DNA of 64,000 nt from Polytrichum commune (GCA_950295325.1 OX485805.1:18029501-18093500), one strand, 5' to 3'; shown: positions 47,992 to 61,362, counted from the first letter of the stretch. A program made the numbers and translations. Notes: generated by a model from the letters alone, not told the origin.

Positions 47992-49130
47992 GATTCCGAC
48001 ATCCAAAGACTTTATTCTCAAATCTATTGCGGGGCCATGAACACAACTCATCAACTAAGTAATGTTATAGATAGCGAAGATTTGAGCAACTATTTTGTAG
48101 TTGAAGAATGACCCCCCCCCCCTCAAGCATGATGAATAAAACTAAGTCCTTGGGTCAAAATTGGCTTGAAATAAAAAATTGAAAAGGGGGGGGGGGATAA
48201 GGTTCCCAACAAAGGGGGCGGATTGAAACCCTCTAGATTTGCATGCGAGGGCCCTTATTCCCCAAATCTTTGGCCTTGGCAACAAGGGTCCACATTGCAT
48301 GTCATGTGTGTTGAATAACGTCATGGATTAGGGTCCATGAAACTAATAAGAAATTACACTAGATGCAAATGATTTTACATTCAATCCCTAGTTAGAAGTT
48401 CTTTAATTCACCCTAATTTCAATGACATATATTTGTAGACTAATCATATTGATTTGTTGGATAGTAAGACACATGCATATAAAATGATGCTTAACTCAAG
48501 TGAACACCTACATTTTAATAGTGTGTGGTTGGGTGTGGATCTATGATTGAATGCTATAGCGACATGTGTCCAAGTAGTTTGGATAACGCATCTAAAATTT
48601 AATGACTATTCTTAACATCAAGGTTCAATAGTCATCATAATTGAGAGAACAAGTATGATCTTCTACAAAGATGGACATAACATTACTCAACGATGTGGGC
48701 CCTTAGAATATAGTGGTGAGATGTTGGAGTTCAAGTTGAACTTGAGTCTCCTTGCGCAACTTTTCGAACATCTCATTGTTATAATACGAGGGCCCACAAA
48801 ACAAGAGATGTACAATGAGTATTGTTATGAAGTTGCAAGGATCTTCATTTTGATAAATGACTAAGATATTCACGCAACTTAACCCTTGCCTTCCGAGAGG
48901 CCCGTTTTGGGCTCGGGGGGTGCATTGTACTAAACATGTACGAGTATACATGAGTGCACATGAGGGGTATTGATTTGGACCTTGCCGTATTACATATACA
49001 TATGGTATATATGTTATAATTTATAGTTACGTACATATACGGAAGGCCTTTAAAAAGTATACAATAATTGTACTTGTATGGTACTGTTACTATACTACAT
49101 ATCATAAGTTTTCATATTGGATGAAATTGT
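47992..49130. repeat. Intergenic repeats
   Basis: 48005-48065 matches 13740-13800. 48480-48870 is a copy of the 'AGTGTGTGGTTGGGTGTGG' repeat family. No gene recognised. Confidence 0.4.
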
Positions 49131-49175
49131 TTGGAAATTGTTTGGTAATCGTTTGGTAATCGTTGGGTGGAGTAT

Positions 49176-49410
49176 AGGGATCCAATTGACTTGATGGACC
49201 GTCCATCAAACATGGAGATTGGTTTATGTTGGTATCAAAAAGGGGCTAACAACAAGTGGACATATGATCTTACTGATCATATGTATATGATGGTAGACTT
49301 ATAGACTATAATTGCATTGGCTACAATGACATATATTGGTGAATCAAATGTTTATGAGTTACATCCGGGAGATGAAAAACTTTTCAACGACTTTGCTGAT
49401 GAAAGCTAGG
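49176..49410 (+). pseudogene. Protein-coding remnant related to 54340-54564
   Basis: The frame reads MDRPSNMEIGLCWYQKG, later WTYDLTDHMYMMVDL, then a stop. After the stop, further frame gives VYELHPGDEKLFNDFADES and a stop. The last part resembles YYELYPMKEKMFNDFLIGK at 54564. Two degraded copies with the same stop position suggest a dispersed coding repeat. The parent family is not recognised. Confidence 0.35.
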
Positions 49411-50620
49411 ATATTTTGTTATACATATTGTAGGGGTTGATTATTGTTCAAAAGTATATTTTTATAATTATGTTAATGACTATATATGAATGGATGTTTT
49501 TTTTGTGTATATATATTGTCACTTGTATATTTATTGTTGTAATTGTATGTGTATTACTTCATTTCACAAAAAATAACTTGTATATAGGGGGTTTTTAGAG
49601 TATGCAGTGAACGCACGTGATTCTAGGTTTTAATGAAAGGTGCACCCCCCGAGGTTTTGGGATTATAAATGACTTTTGAAGGCAAGTTTATCCAAAAAGA
49701 ATGTGCTAGGAAGGTCAAAATAGGTATCATTGTGTTCCTCCTATAAACTTCTTGCCAATGGTGATGATCTCATTCCAATACAAATAGATGGTTGTTCACA
49801 AGGAATTTTTGAAGTCAAGAATAAACTTACATTTTCCTTTGTTGATACATTTCTATAGATAATATATTCAATGTTATTTTGATTGAAAATCATCATTTTT
49901 CTATGGACTCTTTTTCTTCCCTCAAGGTGTATGTTCATTCTTAACATAAGCTTGAAAGTTTGGACTATAATTTTATTGCATAAACTTATCACAATTCTTG
50001 ACGTTCAATGATTCTAAATCGATTATAAAAAAATCATAAAATTTACTAAATATCGCTACCGTATTACTGTGATTTGAAAATAATTAGCAACAACTTTTCT
50101 TTTAGGTATAATAAAAATTTAGCTCTAAAAAAATTATTTTTTAGATAATCTAATGAGATCACGATACGCTCCAGGATGTTAAGGATTAAGGTTAGGTAGA
50201 TGGATTTGAAACGGTTATTTTTTCCAACTAAGTTAGTGCAATTCTCTTTAGATATGAAACACACGATTAGTATAAGATGGTTAAGGTTGAGGCATCCATA
50301 GTCAATGCCAATGAACAAGGAGAACTTGGCTGTTAGTTACAAATGAGCCGGTTGAGTTTAAGATGTAATTGGTTGAAGTTCAAGACTCATGATAATTACC
50401 GATCATTTTAGAGGAATTCATAGAATACACCTTAATTTTATAAAGAAATTTTTGAAAGATGTCAACATGTAACCGGTTGGACTTGTAAACACTAGGATAT
50501 CAACCCATTATGCCCAAATTCTCTGTGGACACTGAAACACATGGTTTCTTGACATGATGAGGTTGAATTGCATTTCAGAAAATAGATAGATGGGTTCCAT
50601 CTTAATTCACATTACCTACA
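49411..50620. other. Intergenic, AT-rich
   Basis: No gene recognised. 50320-50540 is a diverged copy of the 7541 element family (GATGTCAACATGTAACCGG). Confidence 0.4.
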
Positions 50621-50625
50621 ACTAC

Positions 50626-51019
50626 GGGCCGGTTCACACGGGGTCCCAAGTCCTAAGTCCCAAGTCACTCGAGGTCAATCCATGCAATCTCAGCCGTTGA
50701 GAGCATGGAAGTTGGGATTTACCACTTCACATGGGTTCCCAAGTCCTGAGTATGACATGGATGCCTACATGACAACATTTTTTTTAAACGTGGAGCTTGG
50801 GACTTGTGTTGAGAGTTGGGTCAAGCAAAAAGCAAGATCAAACCCTCACCACAAGTCCCAAAAATCTTCTTGCATAAAATAATCAAGATCCAACTTTAAT
50901 GACTATAAATCATACTTGAAAGTTTTCTCGAGGCTCAAAAGTTGGGGACTCGGTCTGCATGTTGGCAATCGCTAATATGAGTGGAACTTGGGACTTGGGA
51001 CCCCCATGTTAACGGGCCC
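50626..51019. mobile_element. MITE with GGGTCCCAAGTCC termini
   Basis: The left GGGCCGGTTCACACGGGGTC and right GGGACCCCCATGTTAACGGG ends are inverted repeats. A second copy is at about 56010-56358 (TTCACATGGGGTCCCAAG and inverted). Both share CATGGATGCCTACATGACAA internally. Confidence 0.65.
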
Positions 51020-51206
51020 TAAGTTCTTAATATCATGACCAAGCTTTGCATCACGGACTTTTAGAGGCATAAATCTCATGTGAATCAATCATGAATTGAA
51101 GCAACAACATAGACTTTATATTTGTGCCAATGACAATTGCATTTTCTCTTTTTTTTCATCTTATGTTTGCCACATTATACTACTAGTGTAATCATAACAT
51201 TACTAA

Positions 51207-51725
51207 GGGTCATTTCACACACGAGCCAAGAGCCATGACCATGAAATTGTGAGAGCCCAACAAAAAGTGACCAAAGGCCGTCTCAAGACACTTCCAAAAT
51301 CATGCAGTGTGGTCACGGATCATTACGTGTAGTGAGGAGCCATATGTGACCACAACTCTCAATTAAATGCTATTTCAATGAATGTCTATTCATGCGGGTA
51401 CTCACAAATGATAAAATGAAATTAACCAACAGTTGTGAGCATTTGGAGTGCCATAGACTCCTGGTTTTGTGTTAGGCCTACCGCCAAGAGGTGGTTTTTA
51501 ATTTGAAAATAGTCCAAGTGACCATGACACATGATCCATTCGATGCCATATAGAAATCCATGTGGACTTTACATTTATCTTGCATGCACATACTCCGTTG
51601 GTCCCTCAAGCGTAGTGTGAAGCGCTCGAGGTGAAGCAAACTTGGACCGGCTCCGCCTTTTCCACCAATGAGAGTGCTTGAAGTGTAACGGTCACGGGCT
51701 CTCAGTCTCGTGTGTGAAGTGGCCC
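51207..51725. mobile_element. PIF/Harbinger-like MITE, copy 2
   Basis: GGGTCATTTCACACACGAG at the left and GTGTGTGAAGTGGCCC at the right, with TAA on both sides. It is a reverse-orientation full-length relative of 1441-1946. Confidence 0.75.
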
Positions 51726-51986
51726 TAAGCACAATGCTACTATTTTCTTTTCTAATACCAGATACAACTTACACACATTGTTTTAGGGTTACAGTGCTTG
51801 GCCAACAAGCCTGATTCATCAATAGTTTCCCTTTTGAAGCCATAGAGGGATTGTATAGGGAATGGGGAGAAATTTGAGCCAACTTGGTCAATATCCTTGC
51901 TTCTTTATTATCAAACGGTTATTCATGGAATGCTTTGGTTATTTCTTGTATTCTTACTTCAAATTATAGAAAATGAATCGGATGAT

Positions 51987-52290
51987 ATGTAACTACACTA
52001 AATATTATATTTAGTGTCATATAGTATTTTATGTCGCTATGGTAAATTTTTAATGACACTTCTTATGAATAAGTTGACAAGTATTGTCATGGATGATTGA
52101 AATTTGGATGAAAAATCACTTAATGAATTGCAACTTTGTAGTTCCATATGACCTATATATGTTTACAAGGAATGAAAAATATTGTTAGGTTTGCATTTAA
52201 TGATGGTGACACTACACATGTGGTTTACAGTTATTATTGAGCAAGACAATGAGAATTGGTGTCACTAAACAAAATATTTAGTGTAAGGTA
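51987..52290. mobile_element. CACTA-ended element
   Basis: Begins CTACACTAAATATTATATTTAG and ends GTCACTAAACAAAATATTTAG. The interior is shared with 34955-35345 and 38730-39110 (GTGGTTTACAGTTATTATTG region), with an internal deletion. Confidence 0.6.
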
Positions 52291-52802
52291 GCATTTTGGA
52301 AAACGGTGAAAATAAGTTGATTCGATTAGAAAAAGTGGCTTGAAATTTGTACTATATTTTTTTTATAGACGGAATAGAGGAAATGAGGAGGAATGCAAGT
52401 TGCTTTGTTTTTTTGTTCCCCGGAAATAATTGGTTACACTTTTCCAAGGAGGCAAGTAAGTCAAACCCCCACTTGTATGGTAGAGTCCCCCCTACTTTGA
52501 GCATCAAACTATCTTGCTTTACGTATGAATGCACACAAAACAGTTAACTCAATGGCATCCAAAAATGATCCCAAGTAGTGTGAAACAACACCTATCTAGC
52601 CAATCAATACATCCAACCTATCATTGCATCCTTTTTGGGCCACCACTTTTACAATTAGCTCATTTGGGTTCACACAAGAATCATTCTACTCCTAGTCTAA
52701 TGCACCAGTATTGGTCATTTATTGTGTCCCATTTTACTACCTTTAGTAGTTGGTTCTCCTTGTTCATTGAAACTATAAACAACTTCCCTAAAGGGTAACT
52801 AA

Positions 52803-53196
52803 GAGCATCCTCAGTCGGTCTAGGTAAAGCTCACTGCAAACCAAGACCTATCTTGCTTAAAATTGCTCAAAATTTAGAGGGAGTGCACCAAATCTTGCTT
52901 AAAATGGACAGATCCTCCCACACTCCCTCTAAATGTCAAAAATTTGGAGGGAGTGTGGGAGGATCTTTCCATTTTAAAGCAAGACTTGGTGCACTCCCTC
53001 TAAATTTTGAAAATGTGGTGTTTTCAATGAGGGATTTCACCTACGTCAAATTTTTACAATTCTTTTTTCTTGAGAAATATCTCACGTTTATTTAGGTGTG
53101 CTTCTAATGATGGTAATTTCAGTTTCTAATTTTAGGTCAGTCAAAAGATAGGTTTTGGTTTGCAGTGAGCTTTACCTAGACCGACTGAGGATGCTC
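52803..53196. mobile_element. Tourist/Harbinger-like MITE with internal inverted repeat
   Basis: The left GAGCATCCTCAGTCGGTCTA and right TAGACCGACTGAGGATGCTC ends are perfect inverted repeats, extending about 40 bp inward through AAAGCTCACTGCAAACCAA. TAA flanks both sides. Internally, a second inverted pair (AGGGAGTGCACCAA and TTGGTGCACTCCCT) surrounds a third (CCTCCCACACTCCCTC and its complement), so the whole left half can fold. Confidence 0.85.
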
Positions 53197-53269
53197 TAAC
53201 ACTCTCACAGTTTCTGAGGCGGTGCACACAATATTGGTTGTACCTATCCACATGGGTGCACAAAAGAGG

Positions 53270-54330
53270 TATTATTTTAGAGTACACATAATAGTATATA
53301 TATACACTTAACATATATTGTTATAATATATGTTGTATATATATGTATATAGTATAAACATATATGTTAAGTTTATATATATGTATATTGTTATATATTG
53401 TTTTAAGTATACTATTATATGTTATTATGTAAGAACATATATTGGTATGGTATGTATAATGTTATGTTACATGTATTGTTATATGTTATCATGCTAAGTA
53501 TAAATACCCCTTTTGTTTGTAAATATGGGATATATACATATTCTGAATAGTGTTCGTATTTTCAGCGATAATACCAGGATGAACAATGTTTTCTGTGAAT
53601 AATACTAAGATGAATAGTGTTGCATATGAATGATGCTACGAGTATAATTCCACTCAGATTTTCAAAAGTCAACTTGCATGAATGAATAGTAAACAGATAT
53701 TCTTACATTGTTAAAGGGGGCGTATAATATTTTAAGGTCTTGGAACCGACCCGTATGGTTGGATAATGTTACGAGAGTTCTAGAGAACAATGTGTAAAGA
53801 ATGGTTGTTACATACATGACTTTTGTTGGTGGTGGTGGTCAAAGGTAAATGGAATCATGGGAAGTAGACCTACAGTACTAAACTTCTTGTATGGAGGTGC
53901 ATTATTATCTTTCAAGCCCTCCTTGAAATTTTAATTATTTTTGTTTCTACTCCTGACTTGAAACAATTAAATGTGTGAACTATACAATTCACTTTTGCAA
54001 CTTTGAAAATTGATAATTGTGTCTTGACCTTCATAATAATCTCAATAATTTTCATGTTTGACAACAAGGCAAGTATACCATGTCATATGTTGAACCCCAA
54101 GCCTAACAAGGTTTGCACCTTTTGTTCCATTTTTTCAATTGAGATTGGTGAAGAGCTGTCATGAGGATTGCTACATGCCTCCACTTCTAATTTGACCCAC
54201 CTTGAATTGAAGGTATTCATCAAGGGCATAATGCCCCAAGGAATGGACTCTTTATACCACGTACAAACTAACGTGAGTGTAGGAAGGGGTATTATTTTAA
54301 GGTATCAGTATACATAGTGTATATATAAGG
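53270..54330. other. AT-rich intergenic with TATATG-rich stretch
   Basis: 53285-53490 is rich in ATATGT/TATATAT steps, a low-complexity sequence. The rest has no recognisable gene. Confidence 0.5.
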
Positions 54331-54339
54331 GGGCATGTA

Positions 54340-54564
54340 TTGTTTTTCTCTAGTGTGTACATTAAAAAGGCTATTAAGAATTCTGAACTAAAAGTAGATG
54401 TACAAAAGGGGCCCCTAAAGTTCAGAGCGAAATTGACGATAGATGTGCTAGTTTCATCTAATGTACCTTATTTCATCCAAATGGCGTGTGTTTTAGGGTC
54501 ATATTATTATGAGTTATATCCTATGAAGGAAAAGATGTTTAATGACTTTCTCATTGGAAAGTGA
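54340..54564 (+). pseudogene. Coding remnant related to 49176-49410
   Basis: A 74-codon frame opens without an ATG in canonical context (TTG start) and ends in KEKMFNDFLIGK followed by TGA. The C-terminal 20 or so residues resemble the remnant at 49410. No domain recognised. Confidence 0.3.
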
Positions 54565-54966
54565 AAGTGGATTACATATGTGGGGCCATTCACAGTTGGG
54601 GTACTACTTTTGGCCGTCTAACGGAAAACGGACTTTTTTGGATAACTTCACATGCTTGGTATGCTTAGATTTATATTGTGAAGCATATTTTGGATCATAC
54701 CTACATTTTATACTCCATATCGAGTGCACTGACAAAGTTAATTTAGAAGGAATAGCGTCATCTAAGATATCCTTTTGATTCCTTAAAGGACATTCAGGAG
54801 TGATGTCTTAATTGTTCACCTTAGGATCAAGGAATGAAAAGGACAACAAGAATCAATCAAAACGATCCCAAATTTTTTCCTCACACTCATCGTTCAAGTG
54901 TGTACCAATAGAACCAAATATGTATTGAATAGCAATTGCCCAACTTTACATGTGGCACCAAACCTC

Positions 54967-54983
54967 GGGGGGGGGGGGGGGGG
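54967..54983. repeat. G homopolymer, 17 bp
   Basis: Uninterrupted run of G. Confidence 0.85.
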
Positions 54984-56009
54984 CAGTGTGTTAAAAAGTT
55001 AAGGATATAGGTGCGAACAACCACTATTTTATAGGGTGTATTACTTTCAATTCTCTTCTTTTTTCACATGCTATCATTATGTAAATTTCTACTTTGGGTT
55101 AATATAAAAATGGCTTGCATTACTTATAATTCCAAATTACCTATTATTCCATACCCTATAGTACTTTAAAGATGTCCACTGTCATTTTTGATACCCTATA
55201 TTACTCTTAAGTCCAATTATAATTTTTTGCCTCCATGTTTTTTAAATACCCTATCATTTGTTCGCACGTATATTGCTACTCCAACCAATGGCTACCCCCC
55301 CCCCCGAGCACCAAACATGTCCAAATATACATATACTCACGGCCACACGTAAAAGGAACGTCTAGTATTAGAATTGGACAAAAAAATTTATATGAATGGA
55401 CACATGACACTTTTACCAAGGTACCAAGATACATAACAGGAAATAATTGACCACCAATGCACACCTAAATAGCAAAAAAATGCCACTGATGTGGCCTAGG
55501 GTTTAGGGTGATTATTAAATAATTATGAAAATCTTTCTTGATAAAGCTTATGAACTATCTACTTATTTATATAAAATTTATTGATCAAATAATAGTAAAT
55601 CATGATAAAAACCAAGATCAATGCGACAAAGTCCTTAAGTCCTTTGTCCCAAAAGTAGTACCTCAACCGTGAATGTGCCCATGTAATAAAGGCATGTTTG
55701 TTTCATTATATATATTTTTGTGTATGTATTGTAGACATTTATCACATTAACATGAAAAGCTTACTATAAAGATATGAGTCCATTTTCTAGCCTACTATGA
55801 GAATGTATCCATTTGTTTTCTTTATAAATGTCCCCTACATAGAGGGTTTTACTTCATAGTCACCCACACACATCATTCAAGTCTTTAATAAAGAATACAC
55901 CCCCCATGCATAATGCTAAATTGGAGGTAAGAGGGAGAAATTCTCCTATTGTCAAATGATCATTTACATAGATGATTGCATTATGGCAACACGACTATTC
56001 CAATTATCT
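54984..56009. other. Intergenic, AT-rich, no gene seen
   Basis: No recognisable gene or complete element. Confidence 0.4.
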
Positions 56010-56358
56010 TAGAACCGCTTCACATGGGGTCCCAAGTTTAAGCCCCAAGGCACTTGAGGTCAATCTATGCAATCTCAACCATTGAGAGCACGGGGTTTCA
56101 CATCCTAAATCCCAAGTATGACATGGATGCCTACATGACAACATTTTTTGGAGGTCGGGGCTTGGGACTTGCATTGAAAGGTGGGTCGAGCAAAAAGCTA
56201 GACCCAACTCTCAACACAATTCCTATTAATATTTTTGAATAATATCATCAAGATCTAAGTGCAATGATAATTAACCATACTTTGGTGGATTCTTGAGGCT
56301 CAAAAGTTGGGACTTGCTAACATGAGTGGGACTTGGGACCCCATGTGAACCCATCCTT
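56010..56358. mobile_element. MITE with GGGTCCCAAG termini, copy 2
   Basis: Relative of 50626-51019, with shorter, more eroded ends. Confidence 0.6.
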
Positions 56359-59300
56359 AATGTATAACTTTTGTTGAATATACTCAAATTCATGCAAACA
56401 ATCAAAAGCTTGAATAATAAGAAAGGTCTTTATCTTTTGACCAACCTAAACCATTGACCACAACTATGATTTACATGAGCCAAGGCTTGGCTAGATTTCT
56501 TGCTCTTTGAGTTGGGCTCCCACCAATATCACATAAGGTAAGAGCACAATCAACTATACTCTGACACACAATTTACTTTCCTAAACCAATTCGGCTCCAA
56601 ATTTAGCTATCAAAGATTTCAAACTACTTTTATAAAACTAAGTCAGGATGAACTAACATGTTGGGGTCAAGAGGACATTATTGCTTACAAGCATACCTTT
56701 CATCCATTCATGCAAAAAACTCATATTCCTTATAGGTCTCTATGCTCGTAGGCATGCCATAGTTCCCTCATGTTGCATGTGAGGCAATTTGGTTTCTAAC
56801 ACCTACCAAGGACCCCCTATAAGTTGGTTGTCAATTCCTCCCAAATTAAGTTCACTAGACTAGTTCGGGGTTTTTGATCCCGGTTCGAGGATTAAATGTG
56901 CTGAAAACAACAACCCCCATGATCTAACACTAATAATCATCTTCCCTCCTCCTTGATAGGTGTTGTGAATGTTCACCCCATGTGGTGTACTACTTTTCAC
57001 TAGAACCCCTTTACCTTGGCAAGTTTTGTAGGGGTATGGGTTCAAATAACGAGTCATTTAAGTTAGTTAGCCTTTGCCCACTCTTGGTGACGAGTCAGTG
57101 TCTTTGTTGTGTTTGTGTTTCTCAATGTAGCAAAAATCGGACATTTGCCTTTGAGAACAATAAGATTATTTCTCTATTAATATTAGATGTTGATGCCACT
57201 TGGCACCTTGGCGTGCTAGTGTGCTTGGGTTGTGGGAATTATGCCCCCTTCCCACCCGACTTTAGCAAAACCAAACTTAGCCTAATAGTTGGTTTTTAAA
57301 ACATGGCCTCCATACCATCAGTGCTATCAAAATATCATTTAGTTGCAATCAACCATTCCATTTAATAATATTCAGTGACAACACTTCATCCAAATCTCAC
57401 TCGTTTTCTAGGCTGAATCTACTTACTGACAAACATGTGCAAGGTATAATTCTAGTATCATGCACGACATACTTCCCGCCCCACCCAACCTGGTCAATTG
57501 AATAATGTTGTGTCCTAGTCTCACGCCTAGTTGGCAAAGGACATGACATGCTTCAAAAGCGGAGGGTTACTTTACACCTCAAGCACCGATCCCTCCATTG
57601 GTACCTAAAGATGAGGCAAGAATCTAGGACTTCTAAAAGTGTCTCTTCCGGCCCTTGTGATTGATTGCTCTTCGTTTTAGCTATGAGGGTGCGAGGATCT
57701 GCAGTCACAAAAACCGGTGGTAAAGTAGATGAGTGGTAAGGCAGTCCACTTGGCTTCAAAAACTATCCAACATATGATTGCTTGATAAATCAAACAACGA
57801 ACACGTGTGACAACTACTTAATCAAAAGCTGCTCAAAAACCTCCGGAGCAAATTCTTGTAGGTGCATCTAGATAGCTGGGGCACCTCCGCCATAACCAAG
57901 AGAGCTTTATCTGGTTTTAAGGCAACACTTTGTGTTATATGGTAAAGCTGGGTGGGGATTCCTATGCTTGTATGTTGTACTAAATTAGGCAGAGACAAAG
58001 TGTGGCATTTTGAGCCTAGGCAGTATAATATTACTTAATAGGTCATAGCCACTTGATAAAATAACTAGGAGCACATCCACGAGTGTACGTGGAGGGAGCA
58101 ATGTATTTTTAGATACACCTTCGACTCGGCAATTTCGATGGGCCGTCTTGTTGCATTAGTATGACTCAAATATAGTAGGAGCATTAATTCCACAATAATA
58201 TCTAGACTCTCATTTTAGAACTTGTTTATGCATGACATTATCCAACCGAGTCTATACGTTGGGTGGGGCTAGGAATAAGTCAACTTTTATTCATAAGTGT
58301 CCACTGTTTATTTTCTCAGCAGAGTACTGCACTGGAAAATCCAACCTAATGAACTCGGGTGAAGCAATGTCATTGATATTACTCCCGGGTACGCAACTCC
58401 CGTATTATATGGTCCTGATTATAATCACTTATAATGCGTTTTAGTCCAATATTGAGTGATACAATTTGTTTTAATGTAGGAAACCCTTGTAGCCCTTCTA
58501 ACAAGGAATCCAAAAATGTAATTATATATAGGAAATGAATATATTTTGAAGCATATAATTGCATTAAAAACCTAATTATATAAAATTTTAATACATGTAC
58601 CATAGGTCAAACTACCCAACATTTTGGACTTTTTAATAAAATTTTAACATTGTGAATGACTTATAATTATAATGGGAGGCAACTATTCGTGGCTTATAAT
58701 TCTAATTGGAGGCAAATATTCGTGTGGATTTTTTAAAATTATGTATAGGCAACTTACTGGTCTAACTGTTGGGATAGAAAACTAATGATTTGTGTTAGGA
58801 TACAGTTGAGGTATGTATTTTTAAGACCATATACATCATATGGTGCCCCGACTACTGGCAGGGGATTCGTGGCACTCATGTATTTTCATTAGTGAGAGTT
58901 CATTCATCTTTGCGGATGAGATGAACCACTTTAGACACTACCTCACATCGTCGGCTTCTTGTCTCGAGGGTTTCAAAAATACCAAGTTTTAGTAGTTCTA
59001 AATAATCCTAGTCTAATCTAATACTTAAGGCAATAATACAAAGGGGGTTAGATAAAATAAAAATGCCTCATATAGAAACAAATGGGTGCATCATGTGTTG
59101 CCAACCTATCATTACTAGTCCGGTTATTTTTAAGAAATTAATATGGGCGGACATTAAATACCCCCTCACGAACTTTCGGGGGTCTCAAATTTGGGCTAGG
59201 GCAACCATCTAAAGAAATTTCTGAACCCGATCGAAAATTGTTGCCCATCCCGCCCAACTTCGGAAAAAAACATTGCCCTTGCATTCTTGAAGGCCGCTTG

Positions 59301-60315
59301 ACTACAAATCCCATATTGAGTGCACTTCACTTCAAGGTCTAAAATCCAATATATATGTGCACTTCGAATTAATAAATAAGCAATTGATTGGGATTTCATT
59401 CCGGAAGTGAAACCATCAATGAAGCACGTAATTAACTTGGAGGTCAAAAACATTACAAAATCCTCATTAATATTGAGGTTATAATTTTGTGACTTACCAT
59501 TTAAAATTATCTTTGTCATCCTTCTGCATTAGGTTAAGATGATCGGAACTTGTTACTGCAACTTTCTGATCGATTCTTATTCTGTACTTTGAGCTGGACA
59601 GTTTTCCTTTCCTTTCCTTTCCTTTCCATTCTATTCTATATGCTAATGGCTTTGAGCGATGACCTATCTGCACTTGCCGCCATGGAAACTGTTTCTCAAT
59701 TTTCTACATGAGAAACATTTTTCCCTTGCGAACAACCATAAAATCTGCTAAGCGACAGTCTCAGATTCTTTCTCTTAAATATACACTAAACACCATACTT
59801 AAGATGTTGCAGTTTTTAGTTCCCCGACATATTTAATGTAATTTTCATGCTGTGGTAGTTTTGCCTTCCATCTCATTAGATGTCTTCAACAAAACTACTA
59901 CCTTTGGATAGTAGTTTTCTAATGATATGCAATTCGACCTACAAATCCGGAAGCAATATTCTCAAGAATTTGAACACTGGGGCACCATGGTTCAAGCAAC
60001 TGAGGCAAACTGAGTTGACAAGACTTGAGAGGGAGTTGCAATCAATATCATGGACATCATCGTTTCTAATTGGGGTTTGTTTGAAGTTCTATATGATATG
60101 TTATCTTGTACGGTATTATATAGTACAATAATAAATCAATAGGTATAGAGGGCAAATATACAAGGAGGGGAGTAGACATTCAAGTAACACTTAACACTTA
60201 ACGTCTTTGTAGTCTCCCCATAAAGAGAGTAGAATAAATGTAAACACATATGGAATTTTAACACGTAGAAAGGTAACAGATTTAGAGGACGGACTTTTTT
60301 CCTTTATCTTATCAT
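56359..60315. repeat. Intergenic with repeat 57240-57960
   Basis: 57240-57960 is an inverted relative of 7770-8320. A short frame at about 59976-60060 (GAPWFKQLRQTELTRLEREL) looks protein-like but carries no recognisable domain. No gene supported. Confidence 0.4.
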
Positions 60316-60317
60316 GT

Positions 60318-60674
60318 GGAGGCCACACACGTTCGATAGTGTCGGTTTCAATACGGAGTTTGGTAAGCCAAGGTATAAGAATTCTAGCCTAGACATGTGT
60401 CTAATTTTGAGGAGCTTAGGTTTCAAGGTTGGCCCCTCTTTTTTTGGGTTACAAATGTCCGTTTTCGACTCCGATGCAAGACGGCGGGTTCGCAAGGCTT
60501 AAAACCTCCGTTTTCAATTGGAGTTGGAAACGGATAGTTCTAACCTAAAAAAAGAGGGACCAACCTTGAAACCAAGCTCCTCGAAGTTAGGTGCATGTCA
60601 AGGCCAAAATTCTTTTACCTTCGCTCACCGAACTTTGTCTCAAAACCGACATTTTTTGAATGTGTGTGGCCTCC
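60318..60674. mobile_element. Foldback element with GGAGGCCACACAC termini
   Basis: GGAGGCCACACACGTTCGAT on the left pairs with GAATGTGTGTGGCCTCC on the right. The pairing resumes inward (TCGGTTTCAATACGGAGTTT, AAGGTTGGCCCCTCTTTTTT and their complements), so nearly the whole element is one imperfect hairpin centred near 60495. Confidence 0.7.
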
Positions 60675-60700
60675 CCTTCACATTGTTCTTGAAACCTCTA

Positions 60701-60921
60701 CATGCATAAATGATATGTGGTGTCACTTACTATTTGGATTTACACAATGTTATATCTTTTTACCATGTACCTCATATTCAACGAACAAATGTTAAATTGG
60801 TTTTTAAGACGTTATAGAACATTAACAGATTTACTTGATGAAAAATTACATCAACAGTAAAAGGATATGGCATTGCGCAATTCCAGAGAGTAGGTGACAT
60901 TATATATCATATTTGAGTGTA
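60701..60921. mobile_element. CACTA-ended MITE
   Basis: GGTGTCACTTACTATTTGGA at the left and AATTCCAGAGAGTAGGTGAC at the right. Interior as in 18663-18872, ends diverged. Confidence 0.55.
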
Positions 60922-61362
60922 GTTTCTTTTTCCCTTGCACTGTTGTCCTCATGCAGTTCGCAATCATAACGAAGAATCACAAAGAAGCTTATCATTTCGA
61001 GTTCCAGAATCAGAGTTGACTTGTTACAACTTACAAGTTCTGTGAATTTGCCGATGTTGGAGTTACTAACATTCTCCGGTGCTTTTCTTTCAGTAACTTC
61101 CATATATAGAAGAACCCTTCCCACTTGACATTCTCAACATATATAGGACCGGTTGTAATCTTCGTCGGTAATAAAATCATCGATACACGTGTCGAGTCTC
61201 TTCTGGTGTGCGATCCCTCATGATGCATCTAAATATATTCTACCATCGCTCGAGGATAGGCACGGCGTCCAATTTAAGAAAAGCACACCACATACCTTAA
61301 CTTCTGTGTAATATTATTGTATATTATATTCTCTCCTCTGGAAGGGTAGGTGGTATCTGCGG

